The notes: generated by a model not told the origin, from the letters alone. Positions 8,901 through 18,765 are shown, counted from the stretch's first letter. The stretch is DNA of 64,000 nucleotides from Thalassospira sp. (GCF_030690045.1 NZ_JAUYHK010000016.1:372001-436000), one strand, 5' to 3'. Numbers and translations are program-made.

Positions 8901-10256
8901 TTGCCCAACCGTCGCAGACCTTATTCGCCCCCGCCAGAACGCCCGGCCGCGCAACCGGCAACACTCGATGCCGCCGATCCGCGCGCGCTGGCGCTCAAGG
9001 TGCTTCAGGAAATCCGCAGCGGCGAAATCACCTTGGACGAATTGCTGACCAAGCACAGCTATGGTCTACCTTCGCGGGATCGCAATTTTCTGCGGCAATT
9101 GCTGGGCAGTACCTTGCGCCATCTGGGCGAAATCGATGCGATGCTGGATTTGCGCTATCAACCGCCGCAGGACCGCACCGCCACCCGCCTGACCAGCGTG
9201 CTACGCCTTGGTGTTGCACAATTGCTGTTTATGGAAACATCCGATCATGCCGCCATCGACAGCACCGTCAGTCTGGCGCGCAATGTCGGGCTGCACAAAT
9301 ACACCAAACTGGTCAATGCCGTACTGCGCGGCATTCAGCGCGATGGTTATCACCTGCCCGATGGTATCGAGGCCTGGCAGCTTGACGTTCCGGCATGGCT
9401 GCGCGGGGTCTGGAAAAAGACCTATGGCAATGACACCGCCCAGGCGATTTGCGAGGCTTCACTGGGTCAGGCCAAACTCGACCTGACAATCCGCGACCAT
9501 GACCAGATTGCCTTTTGGGCCGACAAGCTGGACGGCATTATCCTGCCAACCGGTACGGTGCGCCTTGAATCGGGGCAACGCATTCGCGACTTGCCGGGAT
9601 ATGGTGACGGCGCATGGTGGGTGCAGGATGCCAGTGCCAGCCTGCCGGCCAAACTGTTTTCCGCCTATGATGGCAAAACGATCTATGATCTGTGCGCCGC
9701 CCCCGGCGGTAAAACCATGCAACTGGCGTCCCGCGGGGCCAGTGCCATTGCCGTTGATAAATCCGAAGGCCGCCTGAAACGGGTATTTGACAATCTGGAA
9801 CGGGTGCGCCTTGCCGCCGCCGTGGTCACCGGCGATGCCACCGATCTGGCGGCTGATGCGCCGCGTGCCGATGGCGTTCTGGTCGATGCGCCCTGTTCGG
9901 CGACCGGCACCATTCGCCGCCATCCTGATATCTTGCTGCGCGACAGCGACCGTTTGATGAAATCCCTGCTGCCGATTCAGCAAAAGCTGCTGCAACAGGC
10001 GGATAAATTGCTTAATCCGGGCGGGGAACTGATTTATTGCACCTGTTCGCTGCAACCCGATGAAGGCGAGCATCAGATCAAATCCTTTTTGGCCGATCAT
10101 CCCGGTTATGCCCGCAAGCCGATTACGGCGGGCGAACTGGGCGGCTGGGGCGAGGCGATCACGCCCGACGGAGCCTTGCGCATTTTGCCAACCCATATGG
10201 CCGATATTGGCGGGATGGATGGCTTTTTCTGTGCGCGACTGGTCAAACAGGGCTAA
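8901..10256 (+). CDS. rsmB: 16S rRNA (cytosine-967-C5)-methyltransferase RsmB
   Basis: The 451-residue enzyme has an N-terminal NusB-like RNA-binding domain (about 25-160; RALALKVLQEIRSGE, LVNAVLRGI) and a C-terminal SAM-dependent methyltransferase. Motifs include DLCAAPGGKTMQLA (SAM binding), VDAPCSATGTIRRHPDI (Cys of motif IV) and YCTCSLQPDEGE (catalytic Cys of motif VI). The apparent start is TTG at 8901, eight bases after a GGAGA-like site. No in-frame ATG lies early enough to keep the NusB domain. The C-terminus is complete. Confidence 0.93.
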   Translation: MPNRRRPYSPPPERPAAQPATLDAADPRALALKVLQEIRSGEITLDELLTKHSYGLPSRDRNFLRQLLGSTLRHLGEIDAMLDLRYQPPQDRTATRLTSVLRLGVAQLLFMETSDHAAIDSTVSLARNVGLHKYTKLVNAVLRGIQRDGYHLPDGIEAWQLDVPAWLRGVWKKTYGNDTAQAICEASLGQAKLDLTIRDHDQIAFWADKLDGIILPTGTVRLESGQRIRDLPGYGDGAWWVQDASASLPAKLFSAYDGKTIYDLCAAPGGKTMQLASRGASAIAVDKSEGRLKRVFDNLERVRLAAAVVTGDATDLAADAPRADGVLVDAPCSATGTIRRHPDILLRDSDRLMKSLLPIQQKLLQQADKLLNPGGELIYCTCSLQPDEGEHQIKSFLADHPGYARKPITAGELGGWGEAITPDGALRILPTHMADIGGMDGFFCARLVKQG

Positions 10257-10318
10257 TTGCGCTATGAGATCGCCAAATTTCCCGCTTTCCCCGTCACGAT
10301 CAGGATGTTTGCCCCGTC

Positions 10319-10987
10319 ATGTCCGCGCACAACACCATTAAAATTGCCCCGTCAATCCTGTCTGCCGATTTCGCCAAACTGGGCGAAGAAGTCCGCGCCA
10401 TTGATGCTGCTGGTGCCGATTACATCCATATTGATGTGATGGACGGCCATTATGTGCCCAACATCACAATCGGCCCGGATGTGGTCAAGGCATTGCGCCC
10501 GCATACCGACAAGGTGTTTGACGTACATCTGATGATCGCCCCGGTCGATCCCTATATCGAAGCATTTGCCAATGCCGGGTCGGACATCATCACCATCCAT
10601 GCCGAGGCCGGGCCGCATCTGCACCGTTCGCTGCAACTGATCAAATCACTGGGCAAAAAGGCCGGGGTATCGCTGAACCCGTCAACACCGGAAAGTGCGA
10701 TTGAATATGTCATGGATCTGGTCGATCTGGTGCTGGTGATGACGGTCAATCCGGGTTTTGGCGGACAGAAATTTATCCCGAGCCAGCTTGAAAAAATTAC
10801 CCGCATCCGCAAAATGATCACCGCCACCGGTCGCGCCATCGACCTTGAAGTTGATGGCGGTGTGAACCCGGAAATCGCCCGCGATGTGATCGCCGCCGGG
10901 GCCGATGTTCTGGTCGCCGGGTCTGCGACCTTCAAGGGGGGGGCGGGACAATATGCCCCGAATATCTCGGCCATTCGCGGGAATTAA
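10319..10987 (+). CDS. rpe: Ribulose-phosphate 3-epimerase
   Basis: The 222-residue TIM-barrel enzyme interconverts ribulose 5-phosphate and xylulose 5-phosphate. Visible motifs are the N-terminal [17 protein letters not shown], the metal and substrate loop [17 protein letters not shown], the VHLMI strand, [14 protein letters not shown] and the phosphate-binding EVDGGVNPE. Length and order match the family. It follows rsmB after 62 bases and ends at a strong terminator. Rpe is also a common neighbour of rsmB in alphaproteobacteria. Confidence 0.97.
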   Translation: MSAHNTIKIAPSILSADFAKLGEEVRAIDAAGADYIHIDVMDGHYVPNITIGPDVVKALRPHTDKVFDVHLMIAPVDPYIEAFANAGSDIITIHAEAGPHLHRSLQLIKSLGKKAGVSLNPSTPESAIEYVMDLVDLVLVMTVNPGFGGQKFIPSQLEKITRIRKMITATGRAIDLEVDGGVNPEIARDVIAAGADVLVAGSATFKGGAGQYAPNISAIRGN

Positions 10988-11020
10988 ACGTCCAAACTTC
11001 ACAAAGACTCTAAAATGACA

Positions 11021-11050
11021 AAGTCCGGTGTGATCTGCACCGGACTTTTT
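11021..11050 (+). terminator. Rho-independent terminator after rpe
   Basis: A 10-bp perfect stem, AAGTCCGGTG and CACCGGACTT, with a 7-base loop is followed by a T-rich tract. It lies 34 bases after the rpe stop. Confidence 0.9.
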
Positions 11051-11079
11051 GTTTTCGGAAAGAATATGTAGATCAGGTA

Positions 11080-11316
11080 TCAAAAATCGATACACCGCCC
11101 CTTATGTTCCCAATCGCCAAAACGGGTTGGTTCCGGGCCTTTGGGGCCGCCGATTTCGCGTTGGCGTTCGACTTCTTCCTTTGCCGCTTTGGCTTCGGCA
11201 AGGGCATTTTTGGCATCTTGCGACAGTTCGGGTGCCGGTTCAGGCGCCGGGCGGACGTCTTCCGGTACGGCTTTCGGGCGCTGGACAATGGTTTCGCGGA
11301 ATTTTCCTGCCATCAT
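11080..11316 (-). CDS. SDHAF4 / DUF1674 succinate dehydrogenase assembly factor homologue
   Basis: The 78-residue protein has a charged Ala/Pro/Glu-rich N-terminal half and the family's diagnostic C-terminus, GGPKGPEPTRFGDWEHKGRCIDF. The last 25 residues are almost invariant from alphaproteobacteria to mitochondrial SDHAF4. The eukaryotic protein binds flavinylated SdhA and protects it before complex II assembly; the bacterial role is assumed to be similar. The start is ATG 11316 or the adjacent ATG 11313. It is transcribed divergently from tex. Confidence 0.88.
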   Translation of the reverse strand: MMAGKFRETIVQRPKAVPEDVRPAPEPAPELSQDAKNALAEAKAAKEEVERQREIGGPKGPEPTRFGDWEHKGRCIDF

Positions 11317-11494
11317 GCTCTCCGGGTTTTGGCGCGGGTGGTGCTATCATGTTCTGTAACATGACAGATAGCCCGCCACACCGCCCCCGGCAAGCCCGGC
11401 GGCGACCTTGCGCCATGGCATTGCCTTAAACTGGCTCTTTCCTGTGACGGCGAAAGCCGCTATTTCAGGGCAACGAGCAAAACAAGGAGAAACC

Positions 11495-13870
11495 ATGCGT
11501 CCGATTCCCCACCGTATCGCCGAAGAACTTTCGGTTCGTCCCGAACAGGTCATCGCCACCATCGAATTGCTGAATGAAGGATCGACGGTGCCGTTCATTG
11601 CCCGATACCGGAAAGAAAAAACCGGCGGGCTGGACGATACGCAATTGCGGAATCTGGATGAACGCCTGCGTTATCTGACCGAGCTTGAAGAACGTCGTGC
11701 CAGTGTGCTTGACAGTATCCGCGAACAGGACAAACTGACACCGGAACTGGAAAAATCGATCAACGAGGCGGATACCAAAACCCGGCTTGAGGATTTGTAT
11801 CTGCCTTATAAGAAAAAGCGCCGCACCAAGGCCCAGATCGCCCGCGAAGCCGGGCTGGAGCCGCTGGCCGACGCGCTTTTGACCAATCCCGCCCTTGATC
11901 CCGAAACCGAAGCCCGCAAATTTGTCGATGCCGACAAGGGGGTAGAAGATGACAAGGCGGCCCTGGATGGGGCACGCCAGATTCTGATGGAACGGTTTGC
12001 CGAGGATGCTGATCTGGTGGCGCGTCTGCGCAAAATCCTGTGGGATGACGGCGAAATCAGTGCCTCTGTCATCGAGGGTAAACAGGCCGAAGGGGCGAAA
12101 TTTTCCGATTATTTCACCCATTCCGAAAAAATCAAAACCTGTCCGTCGCACCGCGCCCTGGCCTTGTTCCGGGGGCGCAACGAAGGTATTTTGCAGTTAA
12201 AACTGACCCTTGGCGCCGAGGACGAAGACCGTCCGCGTGGCCAGCCGGGGCGCTGTGAAACCGTGATTGCCGCCCATACCGGCATTGCCGACAAGGGCCG
12301 GGCGGCTGATAAATGGTTGATGGAAACCGTGCGCTGGACATGGCGGGTCAAATTGTCGCTGTCGATCGAACTTGATCTGTTTGGCGATTTGCGCGACAGC
12401 GCCGAAGAAGGTGCAATCAAGGTTTTTGCCGATAACCTTAAAGACCTGCTGCTGGCTGCACCGGCCGGGCAAAAAGCCACGATGGGCCTTGACCCGGGCG
12501 TGCGGACCGGGGTCAAGGTTGCGGTGGTCGATGCCACCGGCAAGCTGGTTGATACCGCCACTGTCTATCCGTTTCAGCCCCGTAATGATGTTGAAGGATC
12601 GCTGAATATGCTGGCCGCCTTGGCCGCCCGCCACAAGATCGAACTGATCGCGATTGGCAATGGCACCTATTCACGCGAAACCGATCAACTGGCGGGGGAA
12701 TTGCTGAAACGTTTTCCGGCCTTGAAGGCGACCAAGATCATGGTCAGCGAAGCCGGGGCATCTGTCTATTCCGCGTCGCAAGCCGCCGCCGAAGAATTTC
12801 CCGATCTGGATGTGTCGTTGCGCGGCGCGGCCTCGATTGCCCGGCGATTGCAGGATCCGCTGGCCGAACTGGTCAAAATCGAACCCAAATCAATCGGGGT
12901 GGGTCAATATCAGCATGACGTGTCAGAGGCCAAACTGGCCCGGTCGCTGAATGCCGTGGTTGAGGATTGCGTTAATGGTGTGGGGGTGGACCTTAATACC
13001 GCCTCAGTCCCGCTGTTGACCCGAGTGGCAGGCCTGTCCGAAGGGCTGGCGCGCAATATTGTGGCATGGCGCGATGTCAATGGTGCGTTCCGGGCGCGCA
13101 CCGATCTGCGCAAGGTCGAACGTCTGGGGCCGAAGGCCTTTGAACAATGTGCCGGTTTCCTGCGCATTCGTGGCGGCAACAATCCGCTTGATGCGTCGGC
13201 GGTGCATCCCGAAGCCTATCCGGTGGTCGAAAAAATCAGTGCGCGAACCGGCCGGGCACTGGGTAGCCTGATTGGCGATTCGCCGTTTCTCAAAACCCTG
13301 CAACCCGATGCCTTTGCCGATGACATGTTCGGCGTACCGACCATTCGCGATATTCTGGCCGAACTTGACAAGCCGGGCCGCGATCCGCGCCCGGAATTCA
13401 AAACCGCCAAATTCACCGACGGCGTGACGGAAATCAAGGATCTGAAAACCGGCATGAAGCTGGAAGGCACCGTCACCAATGTCACAAATTTCGGGGCCTT
13501 TGTTGATATTGGCGTCCATCAGGACGGGCTGGTGCATATTTCGCAACTGGCCGACAAATTTGTTGCCGACCCGCGTGAAGTGGTCAAGGCCGGGCAAATC
13601 GTTTCCGTCACGGTGATGGAAGTCGATGCGCCGCGCAAACGCATTGGCCTGTCGATGAAATCGGCCCCCGATTATGACGCCGCTACCGAACGCCGCGATA
13701 ACCGGGCGGCGGGCGTTCCGCCCCAATCGGGCCGTCGCCCCCCCAACACCCGCTCGCAAAACAATCCATCTTCGGCCCAACCGACCCGCAATCAATCATC
13801 AGGCAGCGGTTCCGGGGATGGTGGCGCGATGGCTGCAGCCCTGAAAGCCGCGATGGAGCGCCGGAAATAA
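11495..13870 (+). CDS. tex: Tex family RNA-binding transcription accessory protein
   Basis: The 791-residue protein shows the full Tex order. An N-terminal helical domain ([48 protein letters not shown]) is followed by a YqgF/RNase H-like domain (about 320-450, [17 protein letters not shown]), helix-hairpin-helix repeats ([25 protein letters not shown]) and a C-terminal S1 domain (about 645-715, [21 protein letters not shown]). A low-complexity Arg/Asn/Ser tail ends the protein. ATG 11495 follows AGGAGA by four bases; a longer in-frame extension to 11408 has no such site. Tex proteins bind nucleic acid and influence transcription and stress survival. Confidence 0.96.
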   Translation: MRPIPHRIAEELSVRPEQVIATIELLNEGSTVPFIARYRKEKTGGLDDTQLRNLDERLRYLTELEERRASVLDSIREQDKLTPELEKSINEADTKTRLEDLYLPYKKKRRTKAQIAREAGLEPLADALLTNPALDPETEARKFVDADKGVEDDKAALDGARQILMERFAEDADLVARLRKILWDDGEISASVIEGKQAEGAKFSDYFTHSEKIKTCPSHRALALFRGRNEGILQLKLTLGAEDEDRPRGQPGRCETVIAAHTGIADKGRAADKWLMETVRWTWRVKLSLSIELDLFGDLRDSAEEGAIKVFADNLKDLLLAAPAGQKATMGLDPGVRTGVKVAVVDATGKLVDTATVYPFQPRNDVEGSLNMLAALAARHKIELIAIGNGTYSRETDQLAGELLKRFPALKATKIMVSEAGASVYSASQAAAEEFPDLDVSLRGAASIARRLQDPLAELVKIEPKSIGVGQYQHDVSEAKLARSLNAVVEDCVNGVGVDLNTASVPLLTRVAGLSEGLARNIVAWRDVNGAFRARTDLRKVERLGPKAFEQCAGFLRIRGGNNPLDASAVHPEAYPVVEKISARTGRALGSLIGDSPFLKTLQPDAFADDMFGVPTIRDILAELDKPGRDPRPEFKTAKFTDGVTEIKDLKTGMKLEGTVTNVTNFGAFVDIGVHQDGLVHISQLADKFVADPREVVKAGQIVSVTVMEVDAPRKRIGLSMKSAPDYDAATERRDNRAAGVPPQSGRRPPNTRSQNNPSSAQPTRNQSSGSGSGDGGAMAAALKAAMERRK

Positions 13871-13905
13871 AGATTTACGACGAAATTCTCATCAAAGACC
13901 TTATC

Positions 13906-13939
13906 AAAGCCCTGCAATCATCTGTTTGCGGGGCTTTTT
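13906..13939 (+). terminator. Rho-independent terminator after tex
   Basis: AAAGCCCTGCAA pairs with TTTGCGGGGCTTT (one G.T and one mismatch) around a short loop and continues into a T tract. Confidence 0.8.
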
Positions 13940-14068
13940 GATATGTTTCCGGGTTAAAACTATCAATTTCGGCACGGAATTGCCGTAATCACGCCCTGTT
14001 TCCCCCGCCTTTGCCTGTCAGATTATCCTCAAGCGGAGTCGGAACCACTCCCGACCGAGGAGACATCC

Positions 14069-14374
14069 ATGATGAGACCTTTTCGCAGCAAACGCGGCAT
14101 CATTGCCATTATCGCCCTGATGACCGTCACCACCGCCGCCGTCGCCGCAGTCAAAATCGCCCCCAAGGCGGTGACCGATACCGTTACCATCCGCGCAGAA
14201 AAACCGCATGGCGAAGTCATCCTGACCTATCCGAACGGCACGATTGCGCTGAATAAAGACTGCGTTTCCTTTCCCTGTCATCTTGATATCAGCATGCTGG
14301 AACGCGGCGAATATGGCGTGATGATTCGGCATGAAACCGACATCATCAATATGGTCAGCCTGACCAAGGAATAA
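14069..14374 (+). CDS. Small exported protein of unknown function
   Basis: The 101-residue protein has a basic N-terminus (MMRPFRSKRG) followed by a hydrophobic stretch at about 10-28 that ends in Ala-rich sequence, consistent with a Sec signal or membrane anchor. The mature part contains a Cys pair (DCVSFPCHLDI) that could form a disulphide. A GAGGAGA site lies five bases upstream of ATG 14069. It has its own space between tex and sodB and no recognised domain. Confidence 0.65.
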   Translation: MMRPFRSKRGIIAIIALMTVTTAAVAAVKIAPKAVTDTVTIRAEKPHGEVILTYPNGTIALNKDCVSFPCHLDISMLERGEYGVMIRHETDIINMVSLTKE

Positions 14375-14608
14375 CCGGGATTGCAGATTTTCATCTGCCA
14401 CAACCATTGCACCCGCACGACTTTGACCCAGATAGAAGAAAGACCCGGCCTGGCTGATCACAATCGCCAACCGGTGATCAGGAAAGCACCCGTCTTCAGA
14501 GAGTTGCACGGGATTTTCGCTTCCTTCTCACCTGTGAAAAGGGCTATGGTGCGGCAGCATTGTGCTGCGACAGCACTGGTTTCAAAGAACAGATTGGGGA
14601 AATCAATC

Positions 14609-15214
14609 ATGGCACTTACATTACCTGAACTTCCTTATGCCTATGACGCGCTGGCGCCGGTCATGTCGAAAGAAACCCTCGAATTTCACCATGACAAGCA
14701 CCACAATGCCTATGTGGTGAATGGCAACAAGCTGCTTGAAGGTTCCGGCCTTGAAGGCAAGTCGCTTGAAGAAATCATTCTTGGTTCTTACGGCGATGCG
14801 TCGAAGGCAGGCCTGTTTAACAATGCGGCCCAGCATTGGAACCATATCGAATTCTGGAAAATGATGAAACCGAACGGTGGCGGCGCAATCCCCGGCGAAC
14901 TGGAAAAGAAAATCATCGCCGATTTCGGTTCGGTCGATAAATTCAAGGAAGATTTCACCAATGCCGGTGTGACCCAGTTCGGGTCGGGCTGGTGCTGGCT
15001 GGCACTCGACAAATCGGGCAAGCTGGTTGTAACCAAAACCCCGAATGCCGAAAATCCGCTGGTCCACGGGCAGACCCCGCTTCTGGGCTGTGATGTGTGG
15101 GAACATTCCTATTATATCGATTACCGCAATGCCCGCCCGGATTACGTCAAGGCGTTCCTCAACGACCTCGTGAACTGGGAATATGTGGCAGAACGGCTTG
15201 CCAAGGCTTCGTGA
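14609..15214 (+). CDS. sodB: Superoxide dismutase, Fe type
   Basis: The 201-residue cytoplasmic enzyme begins ALTLPELPYAYDALAPVMSKETLEFHHDKHHNAYV, which holds the first metal His residues. The signature DVWEHSYYIDYRNARPDYV supplies the Asp and His ligands. The Gln in NNAAQHWNHIEFW is the position that typifies iron rather than manganese enzymes. ATG 14609 follows GGGGA by eight bases; the frame upstream to 14381 is not conserved. A terminator follows at once, so it is probably monocistronic. Fe cofactor use is inferred from the Gln, not shown. Confidence 0.97.
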   Translation: MALTLPELPYAYDALAPVMSKETLEFHHDKHHNAYVVNGNKLLEGSGLEGKSLEEIILGSYGDASKAGLFNNAAQHWNHIEFWKMMKPNGGGAIPGELEKKIIADFGSVDKFKEDFTNAGVTQFGSGWCWLALDKSGKLVVTKTPNAENPLVHGQTPLLGCDVWEHSYYIDYRNARPDYVKAFLNDLVNWEYVAERLAKAS

Positions 15215-15240
15215 TCTTCCGAAGCACACGACACTTCAAG

Positions 15241-15267
15241 AGCGGCCCCGATGCGGGCCGCTTTTTT
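15241..15267 (+). terminator. Rho-independent terminator after sodB
   Basis: An 8-bp GC-rich stem, AGCGGCCC and GGGCCGCT, with a 6-base loop is followed by TTTTT. Confidence 0.92.
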
Positions 15268-15295
15268 GTTGGGGCATGGTGGCAAGGCAGACATT

Positions 15296-15581
15296 TCATT
15301 CTGAAAATTCAGTCGGCCATTTGCGGGAACCATGAAGCACCGCAATGATATCGATCCGGCTTTCTGCAAGTCTGTAAGTCACCAGATATGGCATCCCGTT
15401 TACAATCATCTCGCGTGTCCCGGTAACCGGCCCGCCCGATAAAAGGATGATTGGCAAGCTGTGACACACTGCCGGAAATCAGATGGTAGGTTGTTTTGGC
15501 TGCGACCCGATTTCGGATTTCAATGTAATCTATAATGTCACGCAAGTCGGCAAGGGCGGTCTTGGCCCAGGCGATTTTCAT
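15296..15581 (-). pseudogene. ParE-family toxin, frameshifted
   Basis: The first 54 codons read as a ParE toxin (MKIAWAKTALADLRDIIDYI, AAKTTYHLISGSVSQLANHPFIGRAG). After GRAG the open frame turns into unconserved sequence. The family continuation (REMIVNGMPYLVTYRLAESR, then IDIIAVLHGSRKWP and EFSE) is found at once in another frame, ending at TGA 15296-15298. A small indel that is not a multiple of three near 15430 therefore breaks the gene; a sequencing error is the alternative. It follows the antitoxin with a one-base TAATG overlap. Confidence 0.8.
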
Positions 15582-15772
15582 TATTGGGCGCTCTCGGCAA
15601 ACCGTTTTTCAAATTCAGCCAGAACATCCTCGTGCGGAACAGTTTCGCCTGCCCCGGCATCAAGGGCTGCCAGACGGTTCCGGATCAGATCAACCTGCCA
15701 TTCCTGATGTTCCACATACTGACGATGGCGCATCTCTTCATCCACCCGGACGGCAAGGGTATCTTTGCTCAT
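15581..15772 (-). CDS. ParD-like (CopG/RHH) antitoxin with probable internal deletion
   Basis: The 63-residue protein MSKDTLAVRVDEEM.. ends with the C-terminal half usual for this family (YVEHQEWQVDLIRNRLAALDAG, then VPHEDVLAEFEKRF). In the ParD antitoxins I know, about 20 residues of helix (LDALA..RSRSFLAAEAI type) lie between the DEE segment and RYVEHQEW. Here DEEMRHRQ runs directly into YVEHQEW. The deletion is in frame and would remove much of the ribbon-helix-helix DNA-binding fold. The comparison is from memory of the family. ATG 15772 is preferred over an upstream ATG at 15799. Confidence 0.65.
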   Translation of the reverse strand: MSKDTLAVRVDEEMRHRQYVEHQEWQVDLIRNRLAALDAGAGETVPHEDVLAEFEKRFAESAQ

Positions 15773-15846
15773 CTCTACGGCCTTTTGTTTACGTTGCAAT
15801 ACATCGTACTATATCGCAATTTGGCAAACCCGTAGACACCGCAAGT

Positions 15847-15876
15847 AAAAATCCCGCCAGTTTCCCGGCAGGATTC
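15847..15876 (-). terminator. Terminator of the ALDH operon
   Basis: Read on the minus strand, AATCCTGCC and GGCGGGATT form a stem around a short loop, followed by TTTTA. It lies 27 bases beyond the aldehyde dehydrogenase stop. Confidence 0.75.
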
Positions 15877-15902
15877 TTGAAACACAGATCAGTTCATCAA
15901 GA

Positions 15903-17402
15903 TCAGATATCGAACTTGATTCCCTGCGCCAACGGCAATTCGCGGGAATAGTTGATGGTGTTGGTCGCGCGGCGCATATAGGCTTTCCACGCATCCGAAC
16001 CGGATTCACGGCCACCGCCGGTTTCCTTTTCACCGCCAAACGCCCCGCCAATTTCCGCCCCCGACGGGCCGATATTGACGTTCGCAATCCCGCAATCGGA
16101 CCCCACCGCCGACAGGAACAATTCGGTTTCGCGCAGATCGGTCGAAAAGATGCAGGATGACAGGCCCTGCGGCACGCCGTTTTGAAGCGCAATCGCTTCT
16201 TCCAGCGTTTCATAGGTCATGACATAGAGGATCGGTGCAAAGGTTTCATGTTTGACCGTATCGGTCTGACCGGGCATTTCAACCACCGCCGGGCGAACAT
16301 AAAAGGCATCGGCATAGCGATCTTCGAGCAACCGTTCGCCACCATGCACAACGCCGCCATCTTTTTTGGCACTGGCAAGGGCGGCCTGCATATTGTCAAA
16401 GCTGTCGCGGTCAATCAGCGGGCCGACCAGCGTGCCATTGGCCAAAGGATCACCCACCGCCACCGATTTATACGCCGCCAGAACCTTGGGCAGCAGGGCA
16501 TCTTTGACATCCTTGTGGACGATCAGGCGGCGCAGGGACGTGCAACGTTGCCCGCATGTGCCGACGGCGGAAAACAGGGTGGCACGCACCGCCATATCCA
16601 GATCGGCCGACGGAGTAACGATCATGGCGTTATTGCCGCCCAGTTCCAGAATGGTGCGGCCAAACCGTGCGGCGACACGCGGGCCGACTTCGCGGCCCAT
16701 GCGGGTTGATCCGGTTGCCGAGACAAGGGCGACATCCGGGCTGTCGGTCAGGGCTTCGCCAATGGCGCGGTCGCCAATCACCACATGATGCAGACCCTTG
16801 GGCGCATCGCCAAAACGCGCCAGCGCCTTTTCAAAAATCTTCTGGCAGGCAAGCGCGGTCAGCGGGGTTTTTTCCGACGGTTTCCAGATCACGCTATTGC
16901 CGCAAACCAGCGCCAGCGCCGTATTCCACGACCAGACAGCCACCGGAAAATTGAACGCCGAAATCACACCGACCACGCCCAGCGGATGCCAGGTTTCCAT
17001 CATTTTGTGGCCCGGACGTTCCGAAGCAATCGTCAGGCCATAAAGCTGGCGCGACAGGCCGACGGCGAAATCGCAGATATCGATCATTTCCTGAACTTCG
17101 CCAAGGCCTTCCTGATAAATCTTGCCGCATTCCAACGACACCAGACGGCCCAGCGGTTCCTTGGCAGCGCGCAATTCCTCGCCCAGCAGACGCACCAGTT
17201 CACCGCGCCGCGGGCCGGGCACCTGACGCCATGCGCCAAAGGCCTGTCTGGCATCGGCAATAATGCCCGCCATGCCCGATGCCGGGGTTTCGCGCACAGC
17301 CGCAATTTCCGAACCGTCAATCGGTGTGTGAACCTTCAGCGTGCCACCGGAAATTTCCGCACCCGACAGGCCAAGTTCATTCAGGATTTTGGTATGACTC
17401 AC
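15903..17402 (-). CDS. ALDH7-family semialdehyde dehydrogenase (AmaB/alpha-aminoadipate-semialdehyde type)
   Basis: The 499-residue NAD(P)-dependent aldehyde dehydrogenase has HPLGVVGVISAFNFPVAVW and WKPSEKTPLTALACQ (cofactor binding), ILELGGNNAMIV (general-base Glu) and GTCGQRCTSLRRL (nucleophilic Cys). The GxxGQRCTSLRRL context and the EIGGAFGGEKETGGGRESGSDAWK segment are typical of ALDH7. In bacteria that subfamily oxidises alpha-aminoadipate semialdehyde (P6C) in lysine and pipecolate breakdown. GTG 17402 has AGGGAG eight bases upstream; an ATG at 17453 overlaps the upstream gene and has no such site. It is the last gene of a three-gene catabolic operon. The exact substrate is inferred. 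Confidence 0.9.
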   Translation of the reverse strand: MSHTKILNELGLSGAEISGGTLKVHTPIDGSEIAAVRETPASGMAGIIADARQAFGAWRQVPGPRRGELVRLLGEELRAAKEPLGRLVSLECGKIYQEGLGEVQEMIDICDFAVGLSRQLYGLTIASERPGHKMMETWHPLGVVGVISAFNFPVAVWSWNTALALVCGNSVIWKPSEKTPLTALACQKIFEKALARFGDAPKGLHHVVIGDRAIGEALTDSPDVALVSATGSTRMGREVGPRVAARFGRTILELGGNNAMIVTPSADLDMAVRATLFSAVGTCGQRCTSLRRLIVHKDVKDALLPKVLAAYKSVAVGDPLANGTLVGPLIDRDSFDNMQAALASAKKDGGVVHGGERLLEDRYADAFYVRPAVVEMPGQTDTVKHETFAPILYVMTYETLEEAIALQNGVPQGLSSCIFSTDLRETELFLSAVGSDCGIANVNIGPSGAEIGGAFGGEKETGGGRESGSDAWKAYMRRATNTINYSRELPLAQGIKFDI

Positions 17403-17442
17403 GGTAAAACTCCCTTGTTCCGTGTTTATTTCGTTTGCGCAA

Positions 17443-18735
17443 TCACGCAACAATCTTTTCGACTTCCGGCAACAACCGCCCGATCAGGGCGAACGCCTCG
17501 TCCACCAGATCCGCCGAAATCGTCAGCGGTGCCAGCAATCGCACCACATTGGCATGTTCGCCACTGGGCATTAACAGCAATCCGCTTTCCCGGGCCAGTT
17601 GCAACAGGGCTTGCAGGCGTTTGGGCGCAGGATAACCGGCATCATCGACCAGTTCAAAGGCCCGCATCGCGCCAATACCACGCATGCCGCCAATCATCTG
17701 CCCACCGGCAAGACCGCGCAGATTTTCGATATGGCGACCATACTGCGTGTCCAGTTCATTTGCACGCGCCAGAATATTTTCGTTTTCCAGAACCTCGAAA
17801 ACACCGGTTGCCGCCGCACAGGCCACCGGATTTCCGGAATAGGTACCGCCAAGGCCGCCCGGCCCCATCGCCGACATCACATCTTCGGCCCCGGTAATCG
17901 CAGCCAACGGAAAGCCGCCCCCAATTCCCTTGCCCATCACAAGAATGTCCGGGCACATACCGGCATGTTCAATCGCAAACAGTTTTCCAGTGCGGCCAAA
18001 GCCGGACTGAATTTCATCGGCAATCAGAACCATGCCATGCCGGTCGCAAAAAGCACGCAGCCGTTGCAGAAATTCCGGCGGGCAGGCCCGAAACCCACCC
18101 TCGCCCTGAACCGGTTCGATGACCACCGCACCAATGGTTTCCGGCCCGGCAACAATGGCGAAAATTCGATCCATCGCAGCAAAGGCATCATCCACCGATA
18201 CATCTGTTTCAACGCAAGGATAGGGCACATGATGGACCGGGCCGGGCAACGGCCCCAACCCGGTTTTATAAGGCGTGACCTTGCCGGTCAGGGCCAGCGT
18301 CGCCAAAGTGCGGCCATGAAACCCGCCATCAAAGGCAATAACCCCGGTACGTCCGGTAAAGGCCCGCGCCAGTTTCAGGGCATTTTCCATTGCCTCCGCC
18401 CCGGAATTGGTCAGCATCGATTTTGCCGGGCCTTCAATCGGGCAGTTTTTTGCCAACCATTCCGTTACCGCAACATATGGCTCGTGCAGCAGGGCGTTAA
18501 AGCAGCTATGGGTGAAACGCGCCATCTGGGCCGCCACCTTTGCCATCACCACCGGATGGCGATGACCGATGGTCAAAACCCCGATACCGCCGACAAAATC
18601 AATATAACGCTTGCCCTCCACATCCCAGATTTCGGCATTTTCCGCCCGGTCCAGATAAACCGGATGAAGATTTTTAATCGCCGACGAGACCGATGCCTTG
18701 TGACGGGTCTGAAGGGTTGCGGAGATTTCAGTCAT
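17443..18735 (-). CDS. Class III PLP aminotransferase (GabT / omega-amino acid type)
   Basis: The 430-residue protein has the order of ornithine/GABA/lysine epsilon-aminotransferases: VEGKRYIDFVGGIGVLTIGHRHP, LTNSGAEAMENALKLARAFTGR (PLP phosphate), GGFHGRTLATLALTGK, VVIEPVQGEGG, LIADEIQSGFGRTGK and the PLP lysine in MGKGIGGGFPLAA. It probably removes the terminal amino group of GABA, 5-aminovalerate or lysine, giving a semialdehyde for the next gene product. The start is ATG 18735, or ATG 18753 six codons earlier; neither has a clear ribosome-binding site. It is followed by the ALDH7 gene and preceded by the FAD oxidoreductase. Substrate choice among omega-amino acids cannot be read from sequence alone. 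Confidence 0.88.
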   Translation of the reverse strand: MTEISATLQTRHKASVSSAIKNLHPVYLDRAENAEIWDVEGKRYIDFVGGIGVLTIGHRHPVVMAKVAAQMARFTHSCFNALLHEPYVAVTEWLAKNCPIEGPAKSMLTNSGAEAMENALKLARAFTGRTGVIAFDGGFHGRTLATLALTGKVTPYKTGLGPLPGPVHHVPYPCVETDVSVDDAFAAMDRIFAIVAGPETIGAVVIEPVQGEGGFRACPPEFLQRLRAFCDRHGMVLIADEIQSGFGRTGKLFAIEHAGMCPDILVMGKGIGGGFPLAAITGAEDVMSAMGPGGLGGTYSGNPVACAAATGVFEVLENENILARANELDTQYGRHIENLRGLAGGQMIGGMRGIGAMRAFELVDDAGYPAPKRLQALLQLARESGLLLMPSGEHANVVRLLAPLTISADLVDEAFALIGRLLPEVEKIVA

Positions 18736-18765
18736 GATTTCATCGCGGGGCATGGGGAAAGACCA

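Noticed and set aside
13004..13795. Minus-strand 263-codon frame opposite tex
   Set aside because: It is antisense to the HHH and S1 regions of tex and has no family features.
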